Shown: positions 53,190-61,639 of the stretch, piece by piece
How positions within the stretch are numbered: the first letter of the stretch is position 1
How the letters are laid out: each line of letters starts with the position of its first letter
Origin: Streptomyces uncialis
Lineage (GTDB): Bacteria; Actinomycetota; Actinomycetes; Streptomycetales; Streptomycetaceae
NCBI RefSeq assembly: GCF_036250755.1
Contig: NZ_CP109583.1
Location: 4,712,001 to 4,776,000, forward strand
Direction: 5' to 3'
DNA length: 64,000 nt
Made by a program: the position numbers and the translations under genes
The notes under the pieces: model-generated
Seen by the model: only the letters and a program-made list of their open reading frames with translations
Told to the model about the DNA's origin: nothing
Databases searched by the model: none

Positions 53190-54851
53190 ATGAGCCAGGA
53201 CGGCGCGCACGGTCGCTACGCAGGGCGTTCGGTCGGTGGCGGACGCTACCAGCTACGGGATCTGCTCGGCGAGGGCGGCATGGCCTCGGTGCACCTCGCG
53301 TACGACTCCGTCCTGGACCGCCAGGTAGCGGTCAAGACGCTGCACACCGAACTGGGCCGGGAGCCCGCGTTCCGTGAGCGGTTCCGCCGCGAGGCGCAGT
53401 CCGTGGCGAAGCTCACGCACACCAATATCGTCTCGGTCTTCGACACCGGCGAGGACGAGCTGAACGGCTCCACCACGCCGTACATCGTCATGGAGTACGT
53501 CGAGGGCCGGCCGCTCGGTTCGGTACTGGAATCGGACATGGCGCAGTTCGGCGCGATGCCCACCGACAAGGCGCTGAAGATCACCGCGGATGTGCTGGCG
53601 GCGCTGGAGATCAGCCACGAGATGGGCCTGGTCCACCGGGACATCAAGCCGGGCAACGTCATGATGACCCGGCGCGGTGTCGTCAAGGTCATGGACTTCG
53701 GCATCGCGCGCGCCATGCAGTCCGGGGTCACGTCGATGACGCAGACCGGCATGGTGGTCGGCACCCCGCAGTACCTCTCCCCCGAACAGGCCCTCGGCCG
53801 GGGCGTCGACGCCCGTTCGGACCTCTACTCCGTCGGCATCATGCTGTTCCAACTCGTCACCGGACGGCTGCCGTTCGAGGCGGACTCCGCACTGGCCATC
53901 GCGTACGCGCATGTCCAGGAGGAGGCGGCCTCGGCGTCCTCGATCAACCGGGCGGTGCCCCCGGCGGTCGACGCGCTGATCACCCGGGCGCTGCGGAAGA
54001 ACCCCAACGAGCGGTTCCCCAGCGCGGAGTCCATGCGGGACGAGTGCCTGCGGGTCGCCCAGTCGCTCCAGCAGGTCGCGCCGAGCATCGTGCCCGGCGC
54101 CCGGACGGCGAGCGGGTCGGGTGTCGGCTCGGCCGTCTTCCCGCCCGTCGACCGGACCGCGGCGCCGCCGCCGGGTCCCGTCCACACGCCGTACCAGCCG
54201 GGCCCCTACGGCCCCTCGACACCCGCGCCCGGCCCGAACCACGCCCCCACCCCCGGTTACGGCTATCCGCAGCAGCAGGGGTACGGGACCCCGGCCCCGC
54301 CCGTCGGGTACGGCGTCCCGCAGCAGGCGCCGACCCCGCCGCCCGCGTACGCCATGGCACCCCACCAGCAGCAGGGGCCGGGCGGTGGCCGCCGGTCGCG
54401 GGGCCGCGGGGCGGGGGTCGCCGTCGCGATCGCCGTCGCGATCGCCATCGTCGGCGGCGCGGCCTACACCTTCACGAACAACAACAACGACCCCGGCGAC
54501 GACGAGGCCGGGGGCAACGCTTCGCCGTCGGTGTCCGCCAGTGCGGACACCGGTGGCGAGTACCGGGGTCCGGACACCACGAAGGTCATCGAAGAGACCG
54601 AGTGCACGGAGCCCGAGACCTCGTACAGCGACGAGAACATGGTCGAGATGCCCGACTTCACGCTGAAGCACATCGGCTCGGTGAAGGAGTGCCTCCAGGC
54701 GGCGGGCTGGCAGTTCGACACGACGGACGTCGCCGAGAACACCTACGGGGACGGCGCGGTGATGAAGCAGTTCCCCCGGGCGGGCACCGACTTCGACCCC
54801 GAGGACCCCCCCACCATCCAACTGGACGTCTCCACCGGCAAACCCCAGTAG
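53190..54851 (+). CDS. Membrane Ser/Thr protein kinase with one PASTA domain
   Basis: A 553-residue Hanks-type kinase of the PknB kind. LLGEGGMASVHLAYD and AVKTL, VHRDIKPGNV, VMDFGIA, GTPQYLSPEQA. After a Pro/Tyr/Gln-rich linker (about 300-400) comes a single transmembrane helix (VAVAIAVAIAIVGGAAYTF) and a C-terminal PASTA-like domain (VEMPDFTLKHIGSVKECLQAAGW in the start region). PASTA domains bind muropeptides or lipid II and tie kinase activity to cell-wall state. A hairpin terminator follows 30 bp after the stop. Confidence 0.93.
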   Translation: MSQDGAHGRYAGRSVGGGRYQLRDLLGEGGMASVHLAYDSVLDRQVAVKTLHTELGREPAFRERFRREAQSVAKLTHTNIVSVFDTGEDELNGSTTPYIVMEYVEGRPLGSVLESDMAQFGAMPTDKALKITADVLAALEISHEMGLVHRDIKPGNVMMTRRGVVKVMDFGIARAMQSGVTSMTQTGMVVGTPQYLSPEQALGRGVDARSDLYSVGIMLFQLVTGRLPFEADSALAIAYAHVQEEAASASSINRAVPPAVDALITRALRKNPNERFPSAESMRDECLRVAQSLQQVAPSIVPGARTASGSGVGSAVFPPVDRTAAPPPGPVHTPYQPGPYGPSTPAPGPNHAPTPGYGYPQQQGYGTPAPPVGYGVPQQAPTPPPAYAMAPHQQQGPGGGRRSRGRGAGVAVAIAVAIAIVGGAAYTFTNNNNDPGDDEAGGNASPSVSASADTGGEYRGPDTTKVIEETECTEPETSYSDENMVEMPDFTLKHIGSVKECLQAAGWQFDTTDVAENTYGDGAVMKQFPRAGTDFDPEDPPTIQLDVSTGKPQ

Positions 54852-54881
54852 GGGCCGGAGAGCCGGACAGCCGACGGAAGG

Positions 54882-54899
54882 CGCCCCGAAAGGGGCGCG
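54882..54899. terminator. Hairpin terminator after the PASTA kinase
   Basis: GCGCCCC-GAAA-GGGGCGC, 7-bp stem with a stable GAAA tetraloop, 30 bp past the stop, directly joined to the first repeat core of array 5. Confidence 0.75.
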
Positions 54900-55170
54900 G
54901 GGAACCGCGCACCCCACGAGCGACCCGCACAGGAAAAAGTACGCCCAGGAACGACAACCCAGGGGCGCGGGGAACTGCGCACCCACGTCCGTACCCGCAC
55001 AGGGACAAGTAGGGGACAGGTGGAACCCCAGGGGCGCGCGGAACCGCGCGAAACCCACGCCCGTACCCGCGCAGCGACAAGCACCGCGTAGCGACAACCA
55101 CGGGGACCGGGGGGGAACTACGGGGACCGGGGGGAACCCCGGGGCGCGGGAGGCCCAGAGCATAGGGCCC
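54892..55170. repeat. Composite intergenic repeat array 5
   Basis: Between convergent genes (54852-55208). Cores in reverse-complement orientation start at 54892, 54961 and 55030, with exact 69-bp spacing and diverged third copy. Two GGGGGAACTACGGGGACCG-like words follow near 55105-55140. No gene. Confidence 0.85.
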
Positions 55171-55208
55171 TCCCGGGGGCTCAGACGCTTCGGGGAGGGC
55201 CCGGCGGA

Positions 55209-55745
55209 TCAGAGGTACGGGCCACCCGTACGGCCACCCGGGTGAACCTGCTCATCGTCGCCCCCGACACCCGGCGGAAGCGCCCGCCGCATCTGCTCCA
55301 GCTGCGCCCGCGCTGCCATCTGCTGCGCGAACAACGTGGTCTGGATGCCGTGGAAAAGCCCCTCCAGCCACCCCACGAGCTGCGCCTGCGCGATCCGCAG
55401 CTCCGCGTCGCTCGGTGTCGCCTCGTCCGTGAACGGCAGCGACAGCCGCTCCAGCTCGTCCACCAGCTCCGGCGCGAGACCGTCCTCCAGCTCCTTGACC
55501 GAGCTGGAGTGGATCTCCTTGAGGCGCTGACGGCTCGCCTCGTCGAGAGGTGCCGCCCGCACCTCCTCCAGAAGCTGCTTGATCATGCTGCCGATGCGCA
55601 TGACCTTGGCGGGCTGCTCCACCATCTCCGTCACCGGCACCTCGCGGAAGTCCTCGTCTCCTCCGCCGCCCAGTGCCATTCCGTCCTGGCCCACGACCAG
55701 GACCTGGGGGCTGTCGGGCGACCGTTCGTTCCTCGGCATCTCCAT
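55209..55745 (-). CDS. bpa: Bacterial proteasome activator (Bpa)
   Basis: A 178-residue protein of the Bpa (PafE) family, an ATP-independent ring-shaped activator that docks on the 20S proteasome and feeds it unfolded proteins. The helical core runs from about residue 35 to 155 (VMRIGSMIKQLLEEVRAAPL, LGWLEGLFHGIQ-type helix). The C-terminus is GGPYL, matching the GQYL-type docking motif that inserts into the proteasome alpha ring. ATG 55745 is the first of two close ATGs (55739). The PadR gene lies 47 bp upstream in the same direction. Confidence 0.92.
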   Translation of the reverse strand: MEMPRNERSPDSPQVLVVGQDGMALGGGGDEDFREVPVTEMVEQPAKVMRIGSMIKQLLEEVRAAPLDEASRQRLKEIHSSSVKELEDGLAPELVDELERLSLPFTDEATPSDAELRIAQAQLVGWLEGLFHGIQTTLFAQQMAARAQLEQMRRALPPGVGGDDEQVHPGGRTGGPYL

Positions 55746-55790
55746 GGGCCCATTGTCTCGCACCCGGGCGCCCGGCGGAGTGGTGCCCCC

Positions 55791-55804
55791 GATCATTCAT
55801 GATC
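55791..55804. promoter_or_regulatory. Perfect palindrome between padR and bpa
   Basis: GATCAT-TC-ATGATC covers the padR stop codon and lies about 50 bp upstream of bpa. It could be a PadR operator controlling bpa, or a chance AT-rich symmetry. Confidence 0.4.
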
Positions 55805-56362
55805 CACCCCCCGGCCGGCGGGTCCGCCCCGGCCGGCCGTCCCCCGCAGCCGGGACTCGCAGTGGTCCAGCCAGCGGGCCTCCGCCTCGGCGCGGAACAC
55901 CTGCTGTTCCAGGAGCAGCAGCCGTGCCACCTCGTCGGGACGGGTGGGCCGCGACGCGAGGACCGCGAACCACCGCTCGTTGTGATCGCGCAGCGCCCGC
56001 GCCACATGACGCCGCTGGGCGTCGATCACCGCCCCCACGTCGACCACGGAGGTCTCCATGGCCATCGCCAGTTTGATGGCCAGCTCGTCCCGGGCCGGGC
56101 TCACCCGGTCCACCGGCCGTCCGAACCAGTCCGCCAGCTCCGCGCGGCCCTCGTCGGTCAGCGCGTACAGGGTGCGGCCCGCGTCGTCCGTACCGCTCTG
56201 GACGACCAGCCCGTCCCGTTCCAGCCTGCCGAGGGTCGTGTACACCTGCCCTACGTTCAGCGGCCAGGTCGTGCCCGTCCGCGCCTCGAACTCCGAGCGC
56301 AGACGCGAGCCGTAGCGCGGTCCCCGGTCGAGGAGGGCGAGCAGGCCGTGGCGTATCGACAT
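55793..56362 (-). CDS. PadR-family transcriptional regulator
   Basis: A 189-residue PadR regulator. The winged HTH occupies residues 1-85 (IRHGLLALLDRGPRYGSRL, then NVGQVYTTLGRLERDGLV and GRTLYALTDEG); a helical C-terminal domain mediates dimerisation. ATG 56362 is taken by alignment to family starts; the ribosome site is weak. Co-directional with bpa. Confidence 0.9.
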   Translation of the reverse strand: MSIRHGLLALLDRGPRYGSRLRSEFEARTGTTWPLNVGQVYTTLGRLERDGLVVQSGTDDAGRTLYALTDEGRAELADWFGRPVDRVSPARDELAIKLAMAMETSVVDVGAVIDAQRRHVARALRDHNERWFAVLASRPTRPDEVARLLLLEQQVFRAEAEARWLDHCESRLRGTAGRGGPAGRGVDHE

Positions 56363-56426
56363 AGTCGGAAGAGATACCGGCCCCGGGGGCGGGGCGCCAG
56401 AGGCTTCCCCGCCGCCGTGGCGCCCG

Positions 56427-57233
56427 TCACAGGGCGCGCAGCCGCCAGCCCATGTACCCGAGGCCGAGGCCGACCAGGACCAGTCCGGTGCCCAGCGGAA
56501 GGATGCCGAGGGGGGTGCCGTAGGAGCGGGACGGCGCCGGGGGCACGTCGTCCGCCGCGTGGTCGACGGTCCCGGGGACGGCGGCCTCGTCGTCCTGCGT
56601 GTCCGGTTCCGGCGCGGTGTCCGGCGTCCACATCGGCAGCGGCCGGCCGGGGCGGTCGGGCAGCGGCTCCCGGGGCACGTGCGGGGGACGCGAGGTCCGG
56701 GGCGACGGCGACGTACGGGGTTCGGCGCTCTCGCGGGGGCCGGTGCGGCGCTCGGGCCGTCCGGGCCTGGGCCGTCCCTCACCCGGTTTGCTCCCGGCCC
56801 GTGACTCACCGGGCCACGGCACCTCGATCCGGATGCCGGGCGGCGCGGGCGCCGGTACGGCCGGCACAGGGGCGACGGGTACGGGGGTCACCGGGACCGG
56901 GGTGACCGGCGCGGGGCCGGTCGGCGGATGTCCGGGCGGCGAGGTGCCGGACGGCGGGCGGCCCGTGGCGGTCGGTGCCGGGTGGACCGGGGCGGTACCG
57001 CGTGGTGGCCCCGGGGTGCCGGACGGGTGCCCGGCGCTGACCGGCTGGAACGGCTGGGCGGGCCGGGGCGGTGCGGGGGAGTGCGCGCCGGGCGCCGTGG
57101 ACGGCCTGCCCGGCAGGGCCGCCGCCGCCACCGGCAGCAGGACCACCTGGCCCGTCAGTGCCAGACCGAGGAGCAGCCGCGCGGCTCCGGTGCCGCACAC
57201 CCAAGAACCCACGGTGACCGCCCTCCAGGCCAT
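56427..57233 (-). CDS. Secreted/membrane Pro-rich protein
   Basis: A 268-residue protein with an N-terminal hydrophobic signal or anchor (LLLGLALTGQVVLLPVAAAAL), a long Pro/Gly/Arg/Ser-rich low-complexity middle with TPVPVTPVPVAPVPA repeats, and a C-terminal transmembrane helix (GILPLGTGLVLVGLGLGYMGW) plus short basic tail. This resembles surface-anchored actinomycete proteins, though no LPxTG-type sorting signal is present. ATG 57233 preferred; TTG 57254 is upstream in frame. Confidence 0.68.
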   Translation of the reverse strand: MAWRAVTVGSWVCGTGAARLLLGLALTGQVVLLPVAAAALPGRPSTAPGAHSPAPPRPAQPFQPVSAGHPSGTPGPPRGTAPVHPAPTATGRPPSGTSPPGHPPTGPAPVTPVPVTPVPVAPVPAVPAPAPPGIRIEVPWPGESRAGSKPGEGRPRPGRPERRTGPRESAEPRTSPSPRTSRPPHVPREPLPDRPGRPLPMWTPDTAPEPDTQDDEAAVPGTVDHAADDVPPAPSRSYGTPLGILPLGTGLVLVGLGLGYMGWRLRAL

Positions 57234-57702
57234 GCCCCCAGACCATCGTGACAAGCCTCACACACCCCCCGAACCCAAGCACCCCGAACACCCCCAAAAG
57301 AACCCCACCCACGCCCCCCGGCCCCGGCCCTCTCGCCCCCGAGCCCTCCGGCTCCCGGCTCCCGGCTCCCGGCTCCCGGCTCCCGGTGAGGCAACCCGCA
57401 CCCGCGTGACGACCCCAGCCAGGCAGGGCGCCCCCGAAGGGGCGCGGGGAACTGCGCAAAACCACGGACGCCCCGCACCCGCGTGACCGCCGCAACCGGG
57501 CAGAGGGCCCCGAAGGGGCGCGGGGAACCGCGCACCCCCGGACGCCCCGCACAGGAACAAGCGGGCCCAGGTGGCAAAACCCCGGCGCCGCAAGCGAAGG
57601 CGCCCCGCGAGCCGAGACCCGCGATCGCCGGACGGTCGGACCGCCGGACGGACAGGCCCGCCGAACAGTCGGACCGGACGGACCGTCACACGCGCCGGAC
57701 GG
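57234..57702. repeat. Composite intergenic repeat array 6
   Basis: A gap between minus-strand genes. Two reverse-complement cores start at 57438 and 57514 (76 bp apart), each with GCCCC-GAA-GGGGC hairpin potential; 57428-57445 forms GCGCCCC-4-GGGGCGC. A run of five CGGCTCC-type heptamers lies at about 57350-57385. No gene. Confidence 0.85.
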
Positions 57703-58680
57703 TCACACCGTCAACAGCACCTTCCCCACATGTCCGCCCTCCTCCAGCACCGAATGCCCCACCCCCGCGTCCCACATCGGCACCGCGCGGTCGACGACCA
57801 CCCGCACCCGCCCCGCCGCGACCAACGGCCACACATGCTCCCGCACGGCCGCCACGATCGCCGCCTTCTCGTCCGCGGGCCGCCCCCGCAGGGAGGTCGC
57901 CGACACCGTGCCCCGCTTCACCAGCAGCGCCCCGATGTTCAGCTCCGCCTTGGCCCCGCCCTGCAATCCGATGACGACCAGCCGCCCGTTCATGGCCAGC
58001 GCCCGTACGTTCCGGTCGAGGTACGACGCCCCGATGATGTCGAGGATCACGTCCGCGCCCGCGCCGCCCGTCGCCCTGCGGACCTCCTCCACGAAGTCCT
58101 GTTCACGGTGGTCGACCAGGATGTCCGCGCCCAGCTCGGCACAGCGCTCCAGCCGCTCCCGGCTGCCCGCGGTGACGGCGACCGTCGCACCCACCGCCTT
58201 GGCCAGCTGGATCGCCATCGTGCCGATCCCGCTGGCCCCGCCATGGATCAGCACGGTCTCCGCGGGCCGCAGCCCCGCGCACATGAACAGGTTGGACCAC
58301 ACCGTGCACGCCACCTCGGGCAGCGCGGCGGCCTCCACCAGGGAGACCCCCTCGGGCCGGGGCAGCAACTGCCCGACGGGCACCGCGACCTGCTCCGCGT
58401 AGCCGCCGCCCGAGAGCAGCGCGCACACCTCGTCACCGACGGACCAGCCCACGACCCCGGGGCCGAGCGCGGCGATCCGGCCCGAACACTCAAGCCCGGG
58501 ATAGGGGGACGCGCCGGGCGGCGGATCGTAGCGGCCCTGACGCTGGAGCAGATCGGCGCGGTTGACGGCGGAGGCGACCACCTCGACCAGGACCTCGCCC
58601 TCCCCCGGTACGGGATCGGGCACCTCGTCCCAGTTCAGTACCTCGGGTCCGCCCGCCTCGGCAATGGTGATCGCACGCAT
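57703..58680 (-). CDS. NAD(P)H:quinone oxidoreductase-like MDR protein
   Basis: A 325-residue zinc-free medium-chain dehydrogenase/reductase. The N-terminal GroES-like domain (VNRADLLQRQGRYDPPPGASPYPGLECSG in two overlapping blocks) is followed by a nucleotide-binding AxxGxxG-type motif in ETVLIHGGASGIGTMAIQLAK. It resembles TIGR02824/PIG3-type quinone reductases. ATG 58680. No zinc ligands seen. Confidence 0.9.
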   Translation of the reverse strand: MRAITIAEAGGPEVLNWDEVPDPVPGEGEVLVEVVASAVNRADLLQRQGRYDPPPGASPYPGLECSGRIAALGPGVVGWSVGDEVCALLSGGGYAEQVAVPVGQLLPRPEGVSLVEAAALPEVACTVWSNLFMCAGLRPAETVLIHGGASGIGTMAIQLAKAVGATVAVTAGSRERLERCAELGADILVDHREQDFVEEVRRATGGAGADVILDIIGASYLDRNVRALAMNGRLVVIGLQGGAKAELNIGALLVKRGTVSATSLRGRPADEKAAIVAAVREHVWPLVAAGRVRVVVDRAVPMWDAGVGHSVLEEGGHVGKVLLTV

Positions 58681-58739
58681 GCGGCGAGGCTACTCCGCCG
58701 ACCGCACCGGGCCGGTACGTGGCGCCCGGCGGAACCCGG

Positions 58740-59837
58740 TCATTCCCGGGGGAGTTGTCGCGTGTCAGGGGCCGAAGCGCTGCGCGGCGAGGCGCGGACG
58801 ATGGTGATCAGACGGTCCGTCGACTGGAGTTTCCCGATCGCGGGATCGTCGTAGCCGAGCACCCGGTGCCCCCGCACCACGCTCACCACCAGATCCCCGG
58901 TCTCCCGGGCGCCCAAGCCCACCTCGGCCTTTATGACCGGTCGTTCCACGATGTCGAGGCCCGTGCCCTGCTGGATCAGATCCTCCATCACCATGCCCGC
59001 GCTGGGGCTGAGCACGGAGAGCCCGAGCAGCCTTCCGGCCGCGCTGGCACTGGTGATCACGGAGTCGGCGCCGGACTGCCGCAGCAGCGGCGCGTTCTCC
59101 TCCTCACGAACCGCGGCGACGATCTTCGCCGCCCGGTTGAGCTGGCGCGCGGTGAGTGCCACCAGGACGGCCGTGTCGTCGCGCTGGGTGGCGATGATGA
59201 TCTGCCGTGCCTTCTGGACCTCGGCCCGCAGCAGCACATCGCTGCGGGTGGCGTCGCCGATCACCCCGACGAACCCCTCGGCGGTCGCCGCCTCGATGAC
59301 CTTGCCGCTGGGGTCGACGATCACGACCTGGTCCTTCTTCAGCCCGGTCGCGCAGACCGTCTGGATCGCGGAACGCCCCTTGGTGCCGAAGCCCACGACG
59401 ACGGTGTGATCACGCAAGTTGGACCTCCAGCGGTTCAGGCGCCATTCCTCCCTGGTGCGCTCGGTGAGCACTTCCAGGGTCGTACCGACCAGGATGATCA
59501 GGAACACCACACGCAGTGGGGTGACGACAAGGATGTTGATGAGCCGTGCGCCATCGCTCACGGGCGTGATGTCACCGTAGCCCGTGGTGGAGAGCGTGAC
59601 GGTGGCGTAGTAGAACGCGTCGAGCAGGTCGACGGAGTCGTCGGAGTTGTCTCCGTAGCCCTCACGGTCGAAGTACACGATGAACGCCGTACCGACGAGG
59701 ACGAGCAGCGCCATCAGCAGCCGCTTGGCGACCTGCCACAGCGGACGCTCGACGACGCGTTTGGGCAGCTTGACCCGCCCGGTGACCAGATGTTCGTCGG
59801 CCTGACGGGCGATCGCGTCATGGCCCGGAAGTTTCAC
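58740..59837 (-). CDS. Two-helix potassium channel with RCK domain
   Basis: A 365-residue K+ channel. TM1 (RLLMALLVLVGTAFIVYF), pore with selectivity filter TLSTTGYGD, TM2 (LINILVVTPLRVVFLIILVG), then a TrkA-N/RCK domain (VVVGFGTKGRSAIQTV) and TrkA-C-like region. RCK domains gate in response to nucleotides or ions. GTG 59837 overlaps the moeA stop by 4 bp, coupling the channel to an unrelated cofactor operon. Confidence 0.92.
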   Translation of the reverse strand: MKLPGHDAIARQADEHLVTGRVKLPKRVVERPLWQVAKRLLMALLVLVGTAFIVYFDREGYGDNSDDSVDLLDAFYYATVTLSTTGYGDITPVSDGARLINILVVTPLRVVFLIILVGTTLEVLTERTREEWRLNRWRSNLRDHTVVVGFGTKGRSAIQTVCATGLKKDQVVIVDPSGKVIEAATAEGFVGVIGDATRSDVLLRAEVQKARQIIIATQRDDTAVLVALTARQLNRAAKIVAAVREEENAPLLRQSGADSVITSASAAGRLLGLSVLSPSAGMVMEDLIQQGTGLDIVERPVIKAEVGLGARETGDLVVSVVRGHRVLGYDDPAIGKLQSTDRLITIVRASPRSASAPDTRQLPRE

Positions 59838-61639
59838 GTGGAACACACCCCAACGGCGGAAAGTGACCAGGGTAGGTCGAGAATCTCCAGTTCGTGCCCG
59901 GCCCGGACCCCACCGGGCGGCACCACCGCGATCGCGTCGGCGGCGGCGATCCCCCGCAGCATCGCCGGTCCGCTGTAGCGCAGCGGTACGGCCTCGTCGC
60001 CGCGCAGGGACACGGGGACGAGCCGGGTGTCGGACGGGTGCCCGGTGACCGCGTCCCGTACGGGTGCCGTGCACGGCTCCGGTGCGGGGCGTCCGGCCAA
60101 GGCGCGGATCAGCGGTTCGGCGAGCGTCAGCAGACCGGAGACCGCGGCGAGCGGATTGCCGGGCAGCCCGACGAGGTACCTGGGGTGCCGTCCGCCGGTG
60201 AGCCGGGCCAGCAGCATGGGGTGACCGGGACGCACCCGCACCCCGTCCACCAGGAGTTCGGCGCCGAGCCGTTCGAGGGTGGGCCGCACATGGTCGGCGG
60301 GGCCCGCGGCGGTGCCTCCGGTGCTGATGATCAGGTCGGCCGTGGACGCGGTCAGCGCGTCGTGGAGCGTGGCGGCGTCGTCGCGGAGATGACGGACGGC
60401 CGTCACCTCGACGCCGAGCGCGTGCAGCCAGGGGGGCAGCAGCGGGCCGAGCGCGTCGCGGATGAGCCCGTCGTGCGGCAGGCCCTCGTCGAGCAGTTCG
60501 TCACCGAGGACGAGGATGTCCGCGGTGGGTCGCGGGACGACGGTCAGCGTGTCGTAGCCCGCGGCGGCGGCGAGGCCCACCACGGCGGGGGTCACCAGGG
60601 TCGCGGCGGGCATCAGCAGATCGCCCTCGCGGCACTCCTGGCCGCGCGCACGGATGTCCTGGCCGGGCTGGACCTCGCGCGACGGATACAGCTGACCGTG
60701 GCGGTCGGCGTGGGCGTGTTCCGTCCTGACCACGGCGGTGGCGTCCTTGGGGACCCGGGCACCGGTCGCGATCCGTACCGCCTCGCCGTCGGTGAGCGGC
60801 GAGGGCGTGGTCCCGGCGGTCCCGGCGAGGACCCCCGCGCCCGTCTCGCGGACGGTCCAGGGGGCGGGACCCGAGACCGCCCAGCCGTCCATGGCCGAGG
60901 TGTCGAACGACGGAAGGTCCGTCAGCGCGGTGAGCGGGTGCGCGAGGGCCACTCCCGTGGCGGTGTGCAGCGGGGCGCGCACCGCGGGTCTCGTACGCCG
61001 CTCCGCCGCACCGGCCGCGGCGGCACGATCCCGCGCGACGGTCCAGGGGACGTGGCCGGGGTGTTGATCGGGGGGCTGCTGGTCGGGGTGCCGCTGGTCG
61101 AGCTGCCCCTGCTCCGGGCGCTGCTGATCGAGATGTCGCTGGTCGGGGGGCTGCTGATTCGGGTGCGGCTGATCCGGGTGCCGGCGGCCGGTGTGTCGGG
61201 CGGGTGCCTGCGCGGGGTGTCGGGCGGGTCGCCGCGGGCCGGAGTGCGGTGGGGCGGGGGCCTCGGTGCTGACCGGTCCGGTGTCGGTGCTGGCCGGTCC
61301 CGTGTCGGTGCCGGTCGGGGCCTTGTCGGTGCTGACCGGTCCTGTCTCGGCGAAGGCCGGGTCGGTGTCCGGGTCCGTGTCGGTGTCGGTGTCCGGGTCG
61401 CCCCGCCCTGCGTCGGCCGAGGCCGGGCCCGTCGCGCTGGATTCCTCCGTGCCGTCACCGGGGCCGGGTGGTGCGGGAGCCGGGTCGGGTGGGGTTTCCG
61501 GGGCGCCGGGGCCCTGTCCCGTGTGGTGCGCCGGGGCCGGTCTCCCGTCCGTCGTGCCCGTCGTGCCCGTCGTTCGCCGGGGGGTTTCGGTGACGGCTTC
61601 GTAGAGGGCCAGATGGTCGTCAGGATGCGGGCCGGTCAT
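59834..61639 (-). CDS. moeA: MoeA molybdopterin molybdenumtransferase with giant low-complexity N-terminus
   Basis: A 601-residue protein whose conserved part begins near residue 197 (VPWTVARDRAAAAG) and carries MoeA landmarks: FDTSAMDGWAV, VRIATGARVPKDATAVV, DILVLGDELLDEG, ISTGGTAAGPADHVRPTLERLG and VGLPGNPLAAVSGL. MoeA inserts molybdate into adenylylated molybdopterin. Residues 20-196 are Thr/Pro/Asp and then Gln/His/Pro repeats (TDTGPVST, DQRHPDQQ), far beyond a normal 400-residue MoeA. ATG 61639 overlaps the mobA stop. Confidence 0.88.
   Translation of the reverse strand: MTGPHPDDHLALYEAVTETPRRTTGTTGTTDGRPAPAHHTGQGPGAPETPPDPAPAPPGPGDGTEESSATGPASADAGRGDPDTDTDTDPDTDPAFAETGPVSTDKAPTGTDTGPASTDTGPVSTEAPAPPHSGPRRPARHPAQAPARHTGRRHPDQPHPNQQPPDQRHLDQQRPEQGQLDQRHPDQQPPDQHPGHVPWTVARDRAAAAGAAERRTRPAVRAPLHTATGVALAHPLTALTDLPSFDTSAMDGWAVSGPAPWTVRETGAGVLAGTAGTTPSPLTDGEAVRIATGARVPKDATAVVRTEHAHADRHGQLYPSREVQPGQDIRARGQECREGDLLMPAATLVTPAVVGLAAAAGYDTLTVVPRPTADILVLGDELLDEGLPHDGLIRDALGPLLPPWLHALGVEVTAVRHLRDDAATLHDALTASTADLIISTGGTAAGPADHVRPTLERLGAELLVDGVRVRPGHPMLLARLTGGRHPRYLVGLPGNPLAAVSGLLTLAEPLIRALAGRPAPEPCTAPVRDAVTGHPSDTRLVPVSLRGDEAVPLRYSGPAMLRGIAAADAIAVVPPGGVRAGHELEILDLPWSLSAVGVCST
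61051..61580. repeat. Repeat-rich coding tract in moeA
   Basis: Degenerate tandem DNA repeats (GACCGGTCC, CGGTGCTG and GGTGCTGCTG-like words) encode the moeA low-complexity insert. Their drift suggests repeated slippage within frame. Confidence 0.7.
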
